From: CAILQE01 sp036745415
Lineage (GTDB): Bacteria; Patescibacteriota; Saccharimonadia; Saccharimonadales; UBA4665
Length of the DNA: 64,000 nt
Direction: 5' to 3'
Assembly (NCBI GenBank): GCA_036745415.1
Contig: DAIOGF010000003.1
Location: 1-64,000, forward strand
This document shows positions 54,199 to 62,771 of this stretch, one piece after another. The translations under genes and the position numbers were made by a program. The notes below the pieces were generated by a model. It did not search any database and had not been told where the DNA came from. It worked only from the letters and a program-made list of their open reading frames with translations. Each line of letters opens with the position of its first letter. Positions within the stretch are counted from its first letter, which is position 1.

Positions 54199-54567
54199 TT
54201 AAAGTACCTCTGGCGCTAAGCTTATAATCTTAGCGTATCCTTTATCTCTTAATTCTCTTGGAACTGGTCCGAAAATACGTGTAGCTTTAGGGTTCTTATC
54301 GTCTCCAATAATTACCGCAGCGTTATCATCGAAACAAATTGTTGATCCATCTGGACGGTGAATTTGATCCTTAGTTCTAACTACTACAGCTCTAACTACA
54401 GTCTTTTTCTTAACAGTACCATTTGGAGCTGCTTGTTTAACTGTTGCAACGATAATATCTCCAACTCGAGCGTATCTTCGTCTTGTTCCACCTAGCACAC
54501 GAATACAAAGTATTTCTTTAGCACCGGAATTATCTGCTACAACTAGTCTTGATTCCTGTTGTATCAT
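54199..54567 (-). CDS. rplN: 50S ribosomal protein L14
   Basis: 122 residues from ATG 54567 (MIQQESRLVVADNSGA), the universal start; a longer frame would run into rpsQ. Downstream marks: VLGGTRRRYARVGDIIVA and FGPVPRELRDKGY. A GGAG site precedes it. Adjacent to rpsQ by one base. Confidence 0.98.
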   Translation of the reverse strand: MIQQESRLVVADNSGAKEILCIRVLGGTRRRYARVGDIIVATVKQAAPNGTVKKKTVVRAVVVRTKDQIHRPDGSTICFDDNAAVIIGDDKNPKATRIFGPVPRELRDKGYAKIISLAPEVL

Positions 54568-54568
54568 T

Positions 54569-54898
54569 TTACTTCTCCTCCTTAGCAACTTTGGATTTGC
54601 TCTCAGGTAGTTTTTCAGCTTCTACATCTTTAGTTACTGATAGATCTTCGTTAGTTAACTGAGTCTTAGTAACTATTTGTGCTAACACAAACTTCTTTCT
54701 CTTAGAAATTGGTCGTGTTTCAGCAATAACTACCTTGTCTCCAGCTTTAGCTTCATTCTTTTCATCATGAGCCATAAACTTCTTAGAGACCGTGAATTGC
54801 TTCTTGTAAATTGGGTGAGTTTTTCGAGTTTCAACTAAAACAACGATAGACTTATCGCCCTTATCTGAAACAACTACACCTTGGAAATTCTTAGCCAT
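54569..54898 (-). CDS. rpsQ: 30S ribosomal protein S17
   Basis: 109 residues: FQGVVVSDKGDKSIVVLVE, then the OB-fold core to about 82 and an extra Lys/Glu-rich tail (DLSVTKDVEAEKLPESKSKV). Overlaps rpmC by one base. Confidence 0.97.
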   Translation of the reverse strand: MAKNFQGVVVSDKGDKSIVVLVETRKTHPIYKKQFTVSKKFMAHDEKNEAKAGDKVVIAETRPISKRKKFVLAQIVTKTQLTNEDLSVTKDVEAEKLPESKSKVAKEEK

Positions 54899-55098
54899 TA
54901 TTTAGTCTCCTTCATTAGTTCTTCGCCTAGTACTGTTAGTACTCGAGCTAGATCTTTTCTCTTCTGTCTTACTATTCTTACGTTTGTAATTTCGCCTAAT
55001 CTGACTCTTCTTTTTAGGTCAGCGATTTCTGTTCGAAGTTCATTACTTTTCTTAGTTAGGTCTTCTACAGACATCTTCCTGATTTCTAGTACTTTCAT
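54898..55098 (-). CDS. rpmC: 50S ribosomal protein L29
   Basis: 66 residues, two helices: LEIRKMSVEDLTKKSNELRTE then TNVRIVRQKRKDLARVLT. L29 is present although L30 is missing. It lies near the tunnel exit. Confidence 0.95.
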   Translation of the reverse strand: MKVLEIRKMSVEDLTKKSNELRTEIADLKRRVRLGEITNVRIVRQKRKDLARVLTVLGEELMKETK

Positions 55099-55100
55099 AT

Positions 55101-55514
55101 CTATGCATCCTCCCTAACTAGGAATTTAGTCTTAACTGGTAATTTGTTACTAGCAAGTCTCATTGCTTCCTTGGCTACGTCTACTGAAACACCTTGCATT
55201 TCAAATAGCACTGTTCCAGGTTTAACTTTCGCTACGAAAAATTCTGGGTTACCTTTTCCGCTGCCCATCTTAACGTCTTGAGGTTTTCGAGTAACTGCAG
55301 TGTGAGGGAAGATTCTGATCCAGATCTTACCACCACGCTTAATGTGACGAGTCATAGCTTGTCGAGCAGCTTCGATTTGTCTTGCTGTAATTCTTTCGTG
55401 GTTCATTGATACTAATCCGTAATCTCCGTAAGCTATGTAGTTACCAGAAGTAGCTACACCCTTGATTACGCCTTTTCGTATCTTTCTAAATTTGGTTTTC
55501 TTAGGAGCTAACAT
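55101..55514 (-). CDS. rplP: 50S ribosomal protein L16
   Basis: 137 residues from ATG 55514 (MLAPKKTKFRKIRKG), the universal start; the frame extends into rpsC but those residues are not L16. Other marks: ARQIEAARQAMTRHIKRGGK and KPGTVLFEMQGV. It helps form the A-site of the large subunit. Confidence 0.98.
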   Translation of the reverse strand: MLAPKKTKFRKIRKGVIKGVATSGNYIAYGDYGLVSMNHERITARQIEAARQAMTRHIKRGGKIWIRIFPHTAVTRKPQDVKMGSGKGNPEFFVAKVKPGTVLFEMQGVSVDVAKEAMRLASNKLPVKTKFLVREDA

Positions 55515-55515
55515 T

Positions 55516-56145
55516 TTATAGTACCTCTCCCTTATAAATCCAAACCTTAACACCGATAACACCTGCAGGAGTATTAGCATTTGCTTTCGCAAAGTCTATA
55601 TCTGCTCTAATAGTGTGAAGTGGAACTGATCCAGCAACTTCCTTTTCTCTTCGGGACATTTCTGCACCGTTAAGTCGTCCTGAAACCTCAATTCTTATTC
55701 CTTTAGCACCATTTCGCATAGTGTTAGCTGCGGCACTCTTAATAGCTCTTCTGAAACTGATTCTTCGTTCTAATTGGTGCGCAATGTTTTCCGCTACTAA
55801 TTTAGCGTACATATCTGGTTTCTTAATTTCTTCAATATTGATTCTTACTGCAGAATTGTAGATTTTCTCTACAGCTGCTTTAAGTTCATTTGCTCCAGAT
55901 CCACCCTTACCAATAACAACACCAGCTTTAGCAGTGCTAATAGTAACTGTTACTAGGTTAGGTGTTCGAGTAATTTCAACACGATTGATTGAAGCTCTTG
56001 AGCCTAATTTCTTATCAATAAGTCTTCTTACAGCTAGATCTTCGCCTAAGAATTTAGCGTAGTCCTTTTTAGGAGCGAACCATTTAGAACTCCAGTTCTT
56101 GTTCACTTGAAGACGCATTGAAACTGGATTTACTTTTTGTCCCAT
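55516..56145 (-). CDS. rpsC: 30S ribosomal protein S3
   Basis: 209 residues: GQKVNPVSMRLQVNKNWSSK, KH domain with VVIGKGGSGANELKAAVEK, and the C-terminal domain (RRAIKSAAANTMRNGAKGIR). It lines the mRNA entry tunnel. Overlaps rplV by one base. Confidence 0.98.
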   Translation of the reverse strand: MGQKVNPVSMRLQVNKNWSSKWFAPKKDYAKFLGEDLAVRRLIDKKLGSRASINRVEITRTPNLVTVTISTAKAGVVIGKGGSGANELKAAVEKIYNSAVRINIEEIKKPDMYAKLVAENIAHQLERRISFRRAIKSAAANTMRNGAKGIRIEVSGRLNGAEMSRREKEVAGSVPLHTIRADIDFAKANANTPAGVIGVKVWIYKGEVL

Positions 56146-56519
56146 TATTTGTCCTCCTTCTTAGCTGTCTTTACTTCTTTACTTCTAACTTCACCATCAA
56201 CTACAACTCGGATATTAGCAGTCTTAAGTTGGAATGGGTGTGCCATACCTCTCGCAACTGGTCTAAATCTCTTGTACCTAGTTCCGTTAGTTACTGAAAT
56301 TTCACTAATGAATAATCCTGTAGATTTGTAATTGTGATTGTGTACTGCGTTAGCTTGTGCTGATTTAATAGCTTTAGTTACTGCAGTAGCACTATTTCTT
56401 GGTGTGTGGCTTAAGATAACTAATGCATCCGCAACAGTTCTTCCTCGAACTAATGAAGCTACAACAGCTACTTTTCTAGGAGAAATTCTTACAGCCTTAG
56501 CATATGATATTGCTGCCAT
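56145..56519 (-). CDS. rplV: 50S ribosomal protein L22
   Basis: 124 residues from ATG 56519 (MAAISYAKAVRISPRKVAV); a longer frame reaches into rpsS and is rejected. Its loop region lines the exit tunnel (RYKRFRPVARGMAHPFQLKT). Confidence 0.98.
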   Translation of the reverse strand: MAAISYAKAVRISPRKVAVVASLVRGRTVADALVILSHTPRNSATAVTKAIKSAQANAVHNHNYKSTGLFISEISVTNGTRYKRFRPVARGMAHPFQLKTANIRVVVDGEVRSKEVKTAKKEDK

Positions 56520-56523
56520 AATC

Positions 56524-56790
56524 TTAAGCTCCCTTCTTTGTTCCGTGACCACGGAATTTACGTGTTGGTGCGAATTCACCTAGCTTGTGTCCAACCATGT
56601 TTTCAGTAACAAATACTGGTACGTGTACACGTCCATTGTGTACAGCAATAGTCTTTCCTACAAATTCTGGTGGAATAACGCTAGCTCGCGCCCAAGTTTT
56701 AATAATTGTTCGGTCTTCATTGCCTAGAGCAGCTACCTTCTTTGATAGCTTGAAATCTATGTATGGGCCTTTTTTAAGTGATCTACTCAT
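56524..56790 (-). CDS. rpsS: 30S ribosomal protein S19
   Basis: 88 residues: SRSLKKGPYIDFKLSKKV, IPPEFVGKTIAVHNGRVHVP and the GHKLGEFAPTRKFRGH end. It forms a complex with S13 at the small-subunit head. Confidence 0.98.
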   Translation of the reverse strand: MSRSLKKGPYIDFKLSKKVAALGNEDRTIIKTWARASVIPPEFVGKTIAVHNGRVHVPVFVTENMVGHKLGEFAPTRKFRGHGTKKGA

Positions 56791-56791
56791 C

Positions 56792-57646
56792 TTACTTCCT
56801 CTTTCCTTGGTGTCTTGACCTTACTATAAATTTATTTGAAGCTCGTTTACTTCTAGTCTTGTATCCAAGAGTCTTTTGACCCCATGGAGTCTTAGGAGAA
56901 GTTCCGTGATTCTTACCACCACCAATATTGTGTCTACCACCGTCTCCACCACCGTGAGGGTGATCTACTGCGTTCTGTACAACTCCACGAACAGTTGGTC
57001 TAATACCCATGTGTCTTTTACGACCGGCTTTACCAATCTTAATGTTCTGGTGTTGTTCATTACTTACAACTCCAATACTTGCAGTACAAATTTCATTTAT
57101 TAGTCTAATTTCACCACTAGGTAATTTAATTTGTGCGTATCCGTTGTCTCGTCCCATAAGTTGAGCTGAGTTTCCTGCACTTCTTACCATTTGTGCGCCA
57201 CGTCCTGGAACCATTTCAATAGCGTGAATAGTTGAACCAATTGGCATGTTCTTAAGTGGAAGTCTGTTTCCTTCTTCAATTGGCACTTCAGTACCTACAG
57301 AAAGTTTAACTCCAGGTTTCATGTTAGCTGTAGCGATAACATAGTGATATTCACCAGTAATACTCTTAATTAAAGCGATTCGAGCGCTTCTGTTTGGATC
57401 GTATTCGATTTGTTCAACCATACCTACGAATCCATCAGGAAGACGGAAGCTTACATTTCTATAGAAACGCTTAGCACCACCACCTTTGTGTCTAGTAGTA
57501 ATTCGTCCTTGGTTGTTTCTAGCTGATCCACGCTTTTTAGCAGTTAAAAGGCTCTTTACAGGTTTCTTTGCAGTAATCTGATCGAAATCCTGTGTAGTCA
57601 TTCCTCTTAGACCAGGAGTAGTTGGGTTGTAAGTCTTAATAGCCAT
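56792..57646 (-). CDS. rplB: 50S ribosomal protein L2
   Basis: 284 residues: NNQGRITTRHKGGGAKR, VPGRGAQMVRSAGNSAQL and the catalytic-centre-proximal AVDHPHGGGDGG. L2 is needed for subunit joining and peptidyl transfer. Overlaps rplW by one base. Confidence 0.99.
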   Translation of the reverse strand: MAIKTYNPTTPGLRGMTTQDFDQITAKKPVKSLLTAKKRGSARNNQGRITTRHKGGGAKRFYRNVSFRLPDGFVGMVEQIEYDPNRSARIALIKSITGEYHYVIATANMKPGVKLSVGTEVPIEEGNRLPLKNMPIGSTIHAIEMVPGRGAQMVRSAGNSAQLMGRDNGYAQIKLPSGEIRLINEICTASIGVVSNEQHQNIKIGKAGRKRHMGIRPTVRGVVQNAVDHPHGGGDGGRHNIGGGKNHGTSPKTPWGQKTLGYKTRSKRASNKFIVRSRHQGKRK

Positions 57647-58056
57647 TATTTGCTCTCCTTGTCTTTCTTAGTCTTTTTAGCTTCTTTAGCATTCTGCTTT
57701 TCTGCAGCTTTATCGATTTGCTTCTGATTTTCTTCTACTCTTTTTTCTTCATCTTCAATAGCTTGGAAGAAAGGTAGTGAACCTTCTACTAGAGTTACAT
57801 AAGCTTTCTTGTAGTCAGATCGCTTACCGTTCTTGTTGTCAGCTCTTTTACCGAAAATTGAAACAGTTCTCTTGTTCTTACCTAATTGGTTAAGAATATT
57901 TACAGTTTTAACTTTTACTTCAAAAGTTTCTTCAATAGTTCTAGCCACGGAATGCTTGTTAGCATCTTTAGGTACCATTACTGCGTAAACCTTATTTGTG
58001 CTCTGGGAATAAGTCTTTTCACTAAGTACAGGGTGAATAGTGTGTAATTTACTCAT
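57646..58056 (-). CDS. rplW: 50S ribosomal protein L23
   Basis: 136 residues: IHPVLSEKTYSQSTNKVYAV, RTIEETFEVKVKTVNILN, then a charged Lys/Glu tail of about 40 residues beyond the usual length. L23 docks trigger factor and SRP at the tunnel exit. Confidence 0.97.
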   Translation of the reverse strand: MSKLHTIHPVLSEKTYSQSTNKVYAVMVPKDANKHSVARTIEETFEVKVKTVNILNQLGKNKRTVSIFGKRADNKNGKRSDYKKAYVTLVEGSLPFFQAIEDEEKRVEENQKQIDKAAEKQNAKEAKKTKKDKESK

Positions 58057-58057
58057 A

Positions 58058-58693
58058 TTATTTAACTCCTAACCTAGTGTTAACAATTTCTAATCCACTT
58101 GTAGTAAATAGAATATTGTCAGCATTAATAGCGTCATATACGTTTAATGAACTTGGTAATACAATCTTTACATTAGATAAGTTTCTACTTGCTAGATCTA
58201 ATTCATCAGAAATCTTGTCAGTTACAACAAGAATGTTTCTAGTAAGGTTTAACTTATTAAGTAATCTAGCTAGGTCTGTAGTTTTGTGATTCTTTAATTT
58301 GATTTCATCAATTACAGAAATAGTCTTTGCTTCAGCTTTTACAGTTAAAGCTTGTCTTAAAGCTACTTTCTTAGCCTTAGCGTGAAGGTTGATTGTGTGG
58401 TTTTCATTTCCAGTAGGTCCAAATACGATACCACCAGTTCGCCAGATTGGGTTTCTTGTAGAACCGAATCGAGCTCGTCCAGTACCTTTTTGTCTCCAAG
58501 GCTTCTTACCACCACCACGAACTTCACCTCTTGTTAGTGTAGTTGCAGTAGATACTCTTCGATTAGCTAAGTAAGCATTGTAAGCAGTAGATAATAGATC
58601 GTGATTCTTTACTTCTACAGCAAAGATAGCAGCGTCTAACTTAACGGCCTTATCGCTTTTTGTTCCAGTTGATGTAAATGTAGTAGCGTTCAT
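58058..58693 (-). CDS. rplD: 50S ribosomal protein L4
   Basis: 211 residues: RGEVRGGGKKPWRQKGTGRA, the tunnel-loop region, and the C-terminal VYDAINADNILFTTSGLE. In E. coli L4 represses the S10 operon; the leader at 59354-59376 would be the place to look here. Overlaps rplC by one base. Confidence 0.98.
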   Translation of the reverse strand: MNATTFTSTGTKSDKAVKLDAAIFAVEVKNHDLLSTAYNAYLANRRVSTATTLTRGEVRGGGKKPWRQKGTGRARFGSTRNPIWRTGGIVFGPTGNENHTINLHAKAKKVALRQALTVKAEAKTISVIDEIKLKNHKTTDLARLLNKLNLTRNILVVTDKISDELDLASRNLSNVKIVLPSSLNVYDAINADNILFTTSGLEIVNTRLGVK

Positions 58694-59313
58694 TATTTAG
58701 CTCCCTTTACTATAAGAATAGTCTTCTTAGGACCTGGAACAGCACCATAAACACCTAGAACTTTTAGTTCTGGATCATATAGAGCTACTTTAAGGTTCTT
58801 TACAGTTACTTGTTTGTGTCCCATTTGACCAGGCATTTTCTTGCCCTTAAACACGTGCTGAGGATACATTGAACCAATTGAACCAACTCGTCTGTAAGAA
58901 CGACCACCGTGTGTTTTTCGTCCTCTCTTGAAGTTGTGTCTCTTGATTGTACCAGCCCAACCTTTACCTTTGTTTAATCCAGTAACATCTACTAGATCTC
59001 CAATATTAAAAATGTCGGTAGATAGTTTATCTCCGACAGTTGATTGGCTTTCTGAATCGTCCTTCAGTCTAAATTCTCGAATAATCTTAGGCATAACCTT
59101 AGCATTCTTGACGTGACCCATCACGCTCTTAGACAGCTTCTTAGCTTCTTCAGTACCAACTTGTATAGCTGCATAACCATCTTTTTCAGTGTTCTTAACA
59201 GCTAGAACTGTGTGATCATTGAAGGATAGTAATGTAACAGCCTTAACAACACCATTTTCATCAATAGTGCTTGTCATTCCAACTTTTCTTGTGATTAAAG
59301 TATTTAAGGCCAT
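58693..59313 (-). CDS. rplC: 50S ribosomal protein L3
   Basis: 206 residues: LNTLITRKVGMTSTIDENG, KGKGWAGTIKRHNFKRGRKT and QHVFKGKKMPGQMGHKQVT, the loop reaching the peptidyl-transferase centre. First gene of the long ribosomal run because rpsJ is separated from it by two opposite-strand genes. Confidence 0.98.
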   Translation of the reverse strand: MALNTLITRKVGMTSTIDENGVVKAVTLLSFNDHTVLAVKNTEKDGYAAIQVGTEEAKKLSKSVMGHVKNAKVMPKIIREFRLKDDSESQSTVGDKLSTDIFNIGDLVDVTGLNKGKGWAGTIKRHNFKRGRKTHGGRSYRRVGSIGSMYPQHVFKGKKMPGQMGHKQVTVKNLKVALYDPELKVLGVYGAVPGPKKTILIVKGAK

Positions 59314-59353
59314 ATTTTCCTGATTTTTAGTTAATAAAATATTGGTGACTTAC

Positions 59354-59376
59354 GGTTTCTATCTGATAGATAGACC
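59354..59376 (-). promoter_or_regulatory. Hairpin in the rplC leader
   Basis: On the minus strand GG-TCTATC-TATCA-GATAGA-AACC forms a 6-bp stem, extended by GG/CC across two unpaired bases, about 40 bases before rplC. A regulatory role for L3 or L4 is possible but unproven. Confidence 0.35.
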
Positions 59377-59407
59377 TATAAAATGCACCAAACATTAATA
59401 CTGATTA

Positions 59408-59436
59408 AGATTATCATATAGACGATTAGATGTCAA
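59408..59436 (-). promoter_or_regulatory. Promoter of the rplC-rpsI ribosomal operon
   Basis: On the minus strand a perfect TTGACA (59436-59431), 17-base spacer and TAATCT (59413-59408). The leader to rplC would be about 85 bases, unlike the nearly leaderless single genes. Confidence 0.65.
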
Positions 59437-59526
59437 TATGTAGATTATTATACTACGTATATTTAAAACCAAATATCTATCTGTACTATAATATAAGCAT
59501 AATCAAAAATATATAAGAGGAATAAT

Positions 59527-61959
59527 ATGGAAAATAAACCAACTATTACAAATGAGGAGCTACTGAGGATGCTTGATGGTATGCCGCAAAGTCTACCAGA
59601 AAATAACACCTCTAGAGGCACAGGCATAGCTCATGAAGCCGCACCCGTACCACCAAATGTAGTATCTACTGACTCTACACCTAATGTAGACGGAGTTAAT
59701 GCGATGAGGAACGTCATTCCTGATGAAGAAGGCGCTCGACCAGCCAGAACAGAAAGTAGTGAAACTGGATCAAATGCTTCAAGTTCTAATGAATCATCTG
59801 AATCTAGTTCAACTTCAGGAGCTAGCGGAAATGGAGGAAATGGGGGCACACCTCCTAGGGGACCTGTCGATGGTGGTTCTGAAGATTCCCCAGAAGATTC
59901 AAGCGATAATTCTGCTCATAGCGAGTCTTCCAATGAATCAGCTCCAGAAAGAACTCCTGAGCAGATTGAATCTGAAGAAATTAAAGGTAGTCTAGAGAGA
60001 AGAAAACAAGAACTCGAAGATAAAATTACTTCTGAAACAAGGCTTAACGGTAGAGCTACAGCATCTGACGTTAAGAAATTAGCTCAAACTAAAGATCTTC
60101 TAGATCTATACGATAAGATAGTTAATCCTGTTAATCCTGAATCATTACATGACAAGTCTCTTACTGAAATGAACAAGGATGAACTAAGAGCAAAATGGTT
60201 AGAAGCCGAAGAGCATGGTGATGAAACTACAAAGGACGATATAAGCGATACAATCTTTAATAAATATATAGATACGGTTGGTCTTACTGAAGATCAAAAA
60301 CAATCAGCGATGAGCCGATTAGATAGCTTTGTTAGGACAGGTGAATTTGCTGCCGACTATCCTAGTACTTTAAGTAATGCCAATGATGGATCCGAAGAAT
60401 CTCATGTTACCGACGAAAGTACTGGGAATCCAGTTACATCATCAGAAACCGGTGATCATGATAATGATAATCCAAATGTTGATACATTTAATGAAGATCT
60501 AGGTAATGGTGAAAATCCAATACCTGATGCTGAGAATACGAACAATATTGAGGAACCTGAAACTCCACAGGAACCTGAATCACCTAATGCACCTGAAGGA
60601 CCAGATGAACCAGAGAGAACAGAAGGCCCCGAGAGACCTGAAAGTTTTCCTCCAGTAGATCCGACCGAGATTACGCAAATTATTGAAAATGATCCAACAG
60701 AAAGAGAACCTGAAGCAACTACTCAACCAAGACCACCATTGGAAGGTTTAATAGCAGAGTATGATGCTGCGCTAGATGATTTCGCTAAACAACAGAACAT
60801 CCAAGAATCACTATTCAAAAGATTTTGGAATAAAGCTGAGAAGCGACAAGATTATTTTGATGCCAGAGAAAGATTAAGAACAGCTCGAGAAAGATTATGG
60901 AGCTTTAGAAGCGAACAGATACTACTCTCAGATAATATGAGAGCCGAACTAATTGATGATATTCAAGCTGGTCTAGGAATGATTGATAGCCAACTTAGAC
61001 CTATGTTTAATAACATCCTACAAAGTGAAGGACTAAATCCAGATCAATCTAATAGAATTGATTGGACTAAATACCCGGCAGATTACGAGAGAATTATGAG
61101 TCTTAAGAATCAACGAGATCAGCTAACACTAGCTAGCGATACGGTAGCTGAACAAATTCGAGACCGAGAAGCAGAAAGAGAAGCCTTCCGCATGGATACA
61201 GTTACTGAAGTAGCAGCAGCTGTCACTAAGAAGCAACTTGAACTAAGAATAGAAAAGCATCCTAAATTAGCAAAAATGGCAGATTGGATCCAGAAACATC
61301 CTAAGACTAGAATTGGTGTTGGACTTGGTTTAACAGCCATTGGAATAGCTGGAGCTGCAACATTCAATGCTCCAATAGTATCCGCCGCTATAGCTGGTAA
61401 GGCTGCATTAAGAGCCTATGGTAGCTACAACCTTACTAGGGCAGCTGGTGAAGCAATAGTTTCGAGGAGAAGAAATAGAACAGATCTAGGAGATACTGAG
61501 TTAGCTAACCAAGATATGGACTCGGAACTCATGAATAGGTTCTTTGGATTGTTTGAAGCTAACGCTGGAACGCAATCTAGAAATAAGGCTACTGGAACGG
61601 CAATTGCTACTGTTCTGTCCCTTACACCTTTCATGACTCACGTTACACAAGCTACACCAACGCACGTAATATCTAAACCAATAGTTCCTACAACATCACT
61701 AACTCACGTAGCTAGTCTTAAACCATTAGGAAATGGAGTATTGCCTTGGACATACTTCTGGGACGGCGGTAAAGGTGTAAATATATCAGGTCCTCCTTAC
61801 TTTGACAGAATAATTAACAATGGCCTTGGCTTTAGATTTACAGGTAATGGACTTGGTAATGGCCAAGGTGCAATCGAATCAGTAATCTATAACGGACACC
61901 AATACACTGATCTAGGACATATTAATGGTGCAATTGCACAGATATTAGGAGCTAAATAA
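59527..61959 (+). CDS. Large acidic, partly disordered membrane-associated protein
   Basis: 810 residues, not recognised. No signal peptide. Residues 1-330 are low-complexity and acidic (Ser, Glu, Asn, Gly, Pro); 340-395 is a Pro-Glu-rich stretch (EEPETPQEPESPNAPEGP). A helical, probably coiled-coil region (about 400-590; ERLRTARERLWSFRSEQIL) precedes a hydrophobic region (about 600-645; GVGLGLTAIGIAGAATF) and a second weaker one near 705-722. The last 80 residues are Gly/Asn-rich. AGAGGA precedes the start. Its stop overlaps the next start (TAATG). The pair interrupts the usual rpsJ-rplC junction. Confidence 0.75.
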   Translation: MENKPTITNEELLRMLDGMPQSLPENNTSRGTGIAHEAAPVPPNVVSTDSTPNVDGVNAMRNVIPDEEGARPARTESSETGSNASSSNESSESSSTSGASGNGGNGGTPPRGPVDGGSEDSPEDSSDNSAHSESSNESAPERTPEQIESEEIKGSLERRKQELEDKITSETRLNGRATASDVKKLAQTKDLLDLYDKIVNPVNPESLHDKSLTEMNKDELRAKWLEAEEHGDETTKDDISDTIFNKYIDTVGLTEDQKQSAMSRLDSFVRTGEFAADYPSTLSNANDGSEESHVTDESTGNPVTSSETGDHDNDNPNVDTFNEDLGNGENPIPDAENTNNIEEPETPQEPESPNAPEGPDEPERTEGPERPESFPPVDPTEITQIIENDPTEREPEATTQPRPPLEGLIAEYDAALDDFAKQQNIQESLFKRFWNKAEKRQDYFDARERLRTARERLWSFRSEQILLSDNMRAELIDDIQAGLGMIDSQLRPMFNNILQSEGLNPDQSNRIDWTKYPADYERIMSLKNQRDQLTLASDTVAEQIRDREAEREAFRMDTVTEVAAAVTKKQLELRIEKHPKLAKMADWIQKHPKTRIGVGLGLTAIGIAGAATFNAPIVSAAIAGKAALRAYGSYNLTRAAGEAIVSRRRNRTDLGDTELANQDMDSELMNRFFGLFEANAGTQSRNKATGTAIATVLSLTPFMTHVTQATPTHVISKPIVPTTSLTHVASLKPLGNGVLPWTYFWDGGKGVNISGPPYFDRIINNGLGFRFTGNGLGNGQGAIESVIYNGHQYTDLGHINGAIAQILGAK

Positions 61960-62315
61960 TGTTTACACGTGAAGAATTAATCCAAAAACTAAATATAAGT
62001 AATGTAAATAAAGTTGATCAAGACAGAATATTATCTAACGTCTCACAAGTAGTGAGCGATAGATTATTCGTTGAAATAGCAGATAAGCTCTCTGATGAAG
62101 ACTTAGACAAATTAAATGCCTTAATCGATCAGAATAAGGACGGAGAAGTTGAATGGTTCATAAAAGGTAAATTCGATCACTACGACGAATTTGCTAATAA
62201 AATCGAAATGGACGTAATAAATGAAATGGCCGAAATGAATAATCAATTCGGCCAAACTCTAGATGCTGCAGATAAGTCAGTGCAAGATGCACTAGCTTCA
62301 GAAGCTACATCTTAA
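61959..62315 (+). CDS. Hypothetical small acidic helical protein, partner of the 810-residue protein
   Basis: 118 residues, not recognised. Wholly helical in appearance with many Asp, Glu and Lys (FTREELIQKLNISNVNKVDQ, then LSDEDLDKLNALIDQNKDGE). The start overlaps the upstream stop by one base, so translation is coupled; the two proteins may form a complex. Its 3' end overlaps rpsJ by 11 bases on the opposite strand. Confidence 0.7.
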   Translation: MFTREELIQKLNISNVNKVDQDRILSNVSQVVSDRLFVEIADKLSDEDLDKLNALIDQNKDGEVEWFIKGKFDHYDEFANKIEMDVINEMAEMNNQFGQTLDAADKSVQDALASEATS

Positions 62316-62631
62316 TTTCAACATCACAACCAGCAGGAAGTGATAGGTTCATAAGACTATCAATTGTCTTTGGTGTTGGTTCAAACACATCTATAAGTCG
62401 CTTGTGAACTCTCATTTCGAATTGTTCTCGTCCCTTCTTGTATACGTGTGGACTTTTTACAACTGTGAATACACTCTTCTTAGTAGGAAGAGGGATTGGG
62501 CCGGCTAAACTAGCTCCTGTTCTTAAAGCAGTATCTATAATCTGCTTACAAGCTTGATCAATTACTCTATGATCATAAGCCTTAAGTCTAATTCTTATTC
62601 TTTGTTTAGTATTTGGGGCAACATCTGCCAT
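62305..62631 (-). CDS. rpsJ: 30S ribosomal protein S10
   Basis: 108 residues from ATG 62631 (MADVAPNTKQRIRIRLKAY); the frame is open 14 codons further but AAGGA lies just before 62631. Core marks: AYDHRVIDQACKQIIDTA, GPIPLPTKKSVFTV and the conserved SPHVYKKGREQFEMR. S10 is also NusE, a NusG partner. It is separated from rplC by two opposite-strand genes and from tuf by one gene. Confidence 0.98.
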   Translation of the reverse strand: MADVAPNTKQRIRIRLKAYDHRVIDQACKQIIDTALRTGASLAGPIPLPTKKSVFTVVKSPHVYKKGREQFEMRVHKRLIDVFEPTPKTIDSLMNLSLPAGCDVEIKM

Positions 62632-62771
62632 ATAAAATATTCCTTTCTTGTTAATTAAATGGTGCTGTAACATCTCTTAAGTTGCATATTTTAGAACAAA
62701 GTAAGTGACTTTTAGTCAGCACAATATTTTATGTTGTAAATTATATACTGAAATGATATTTTTTGCAAAAA

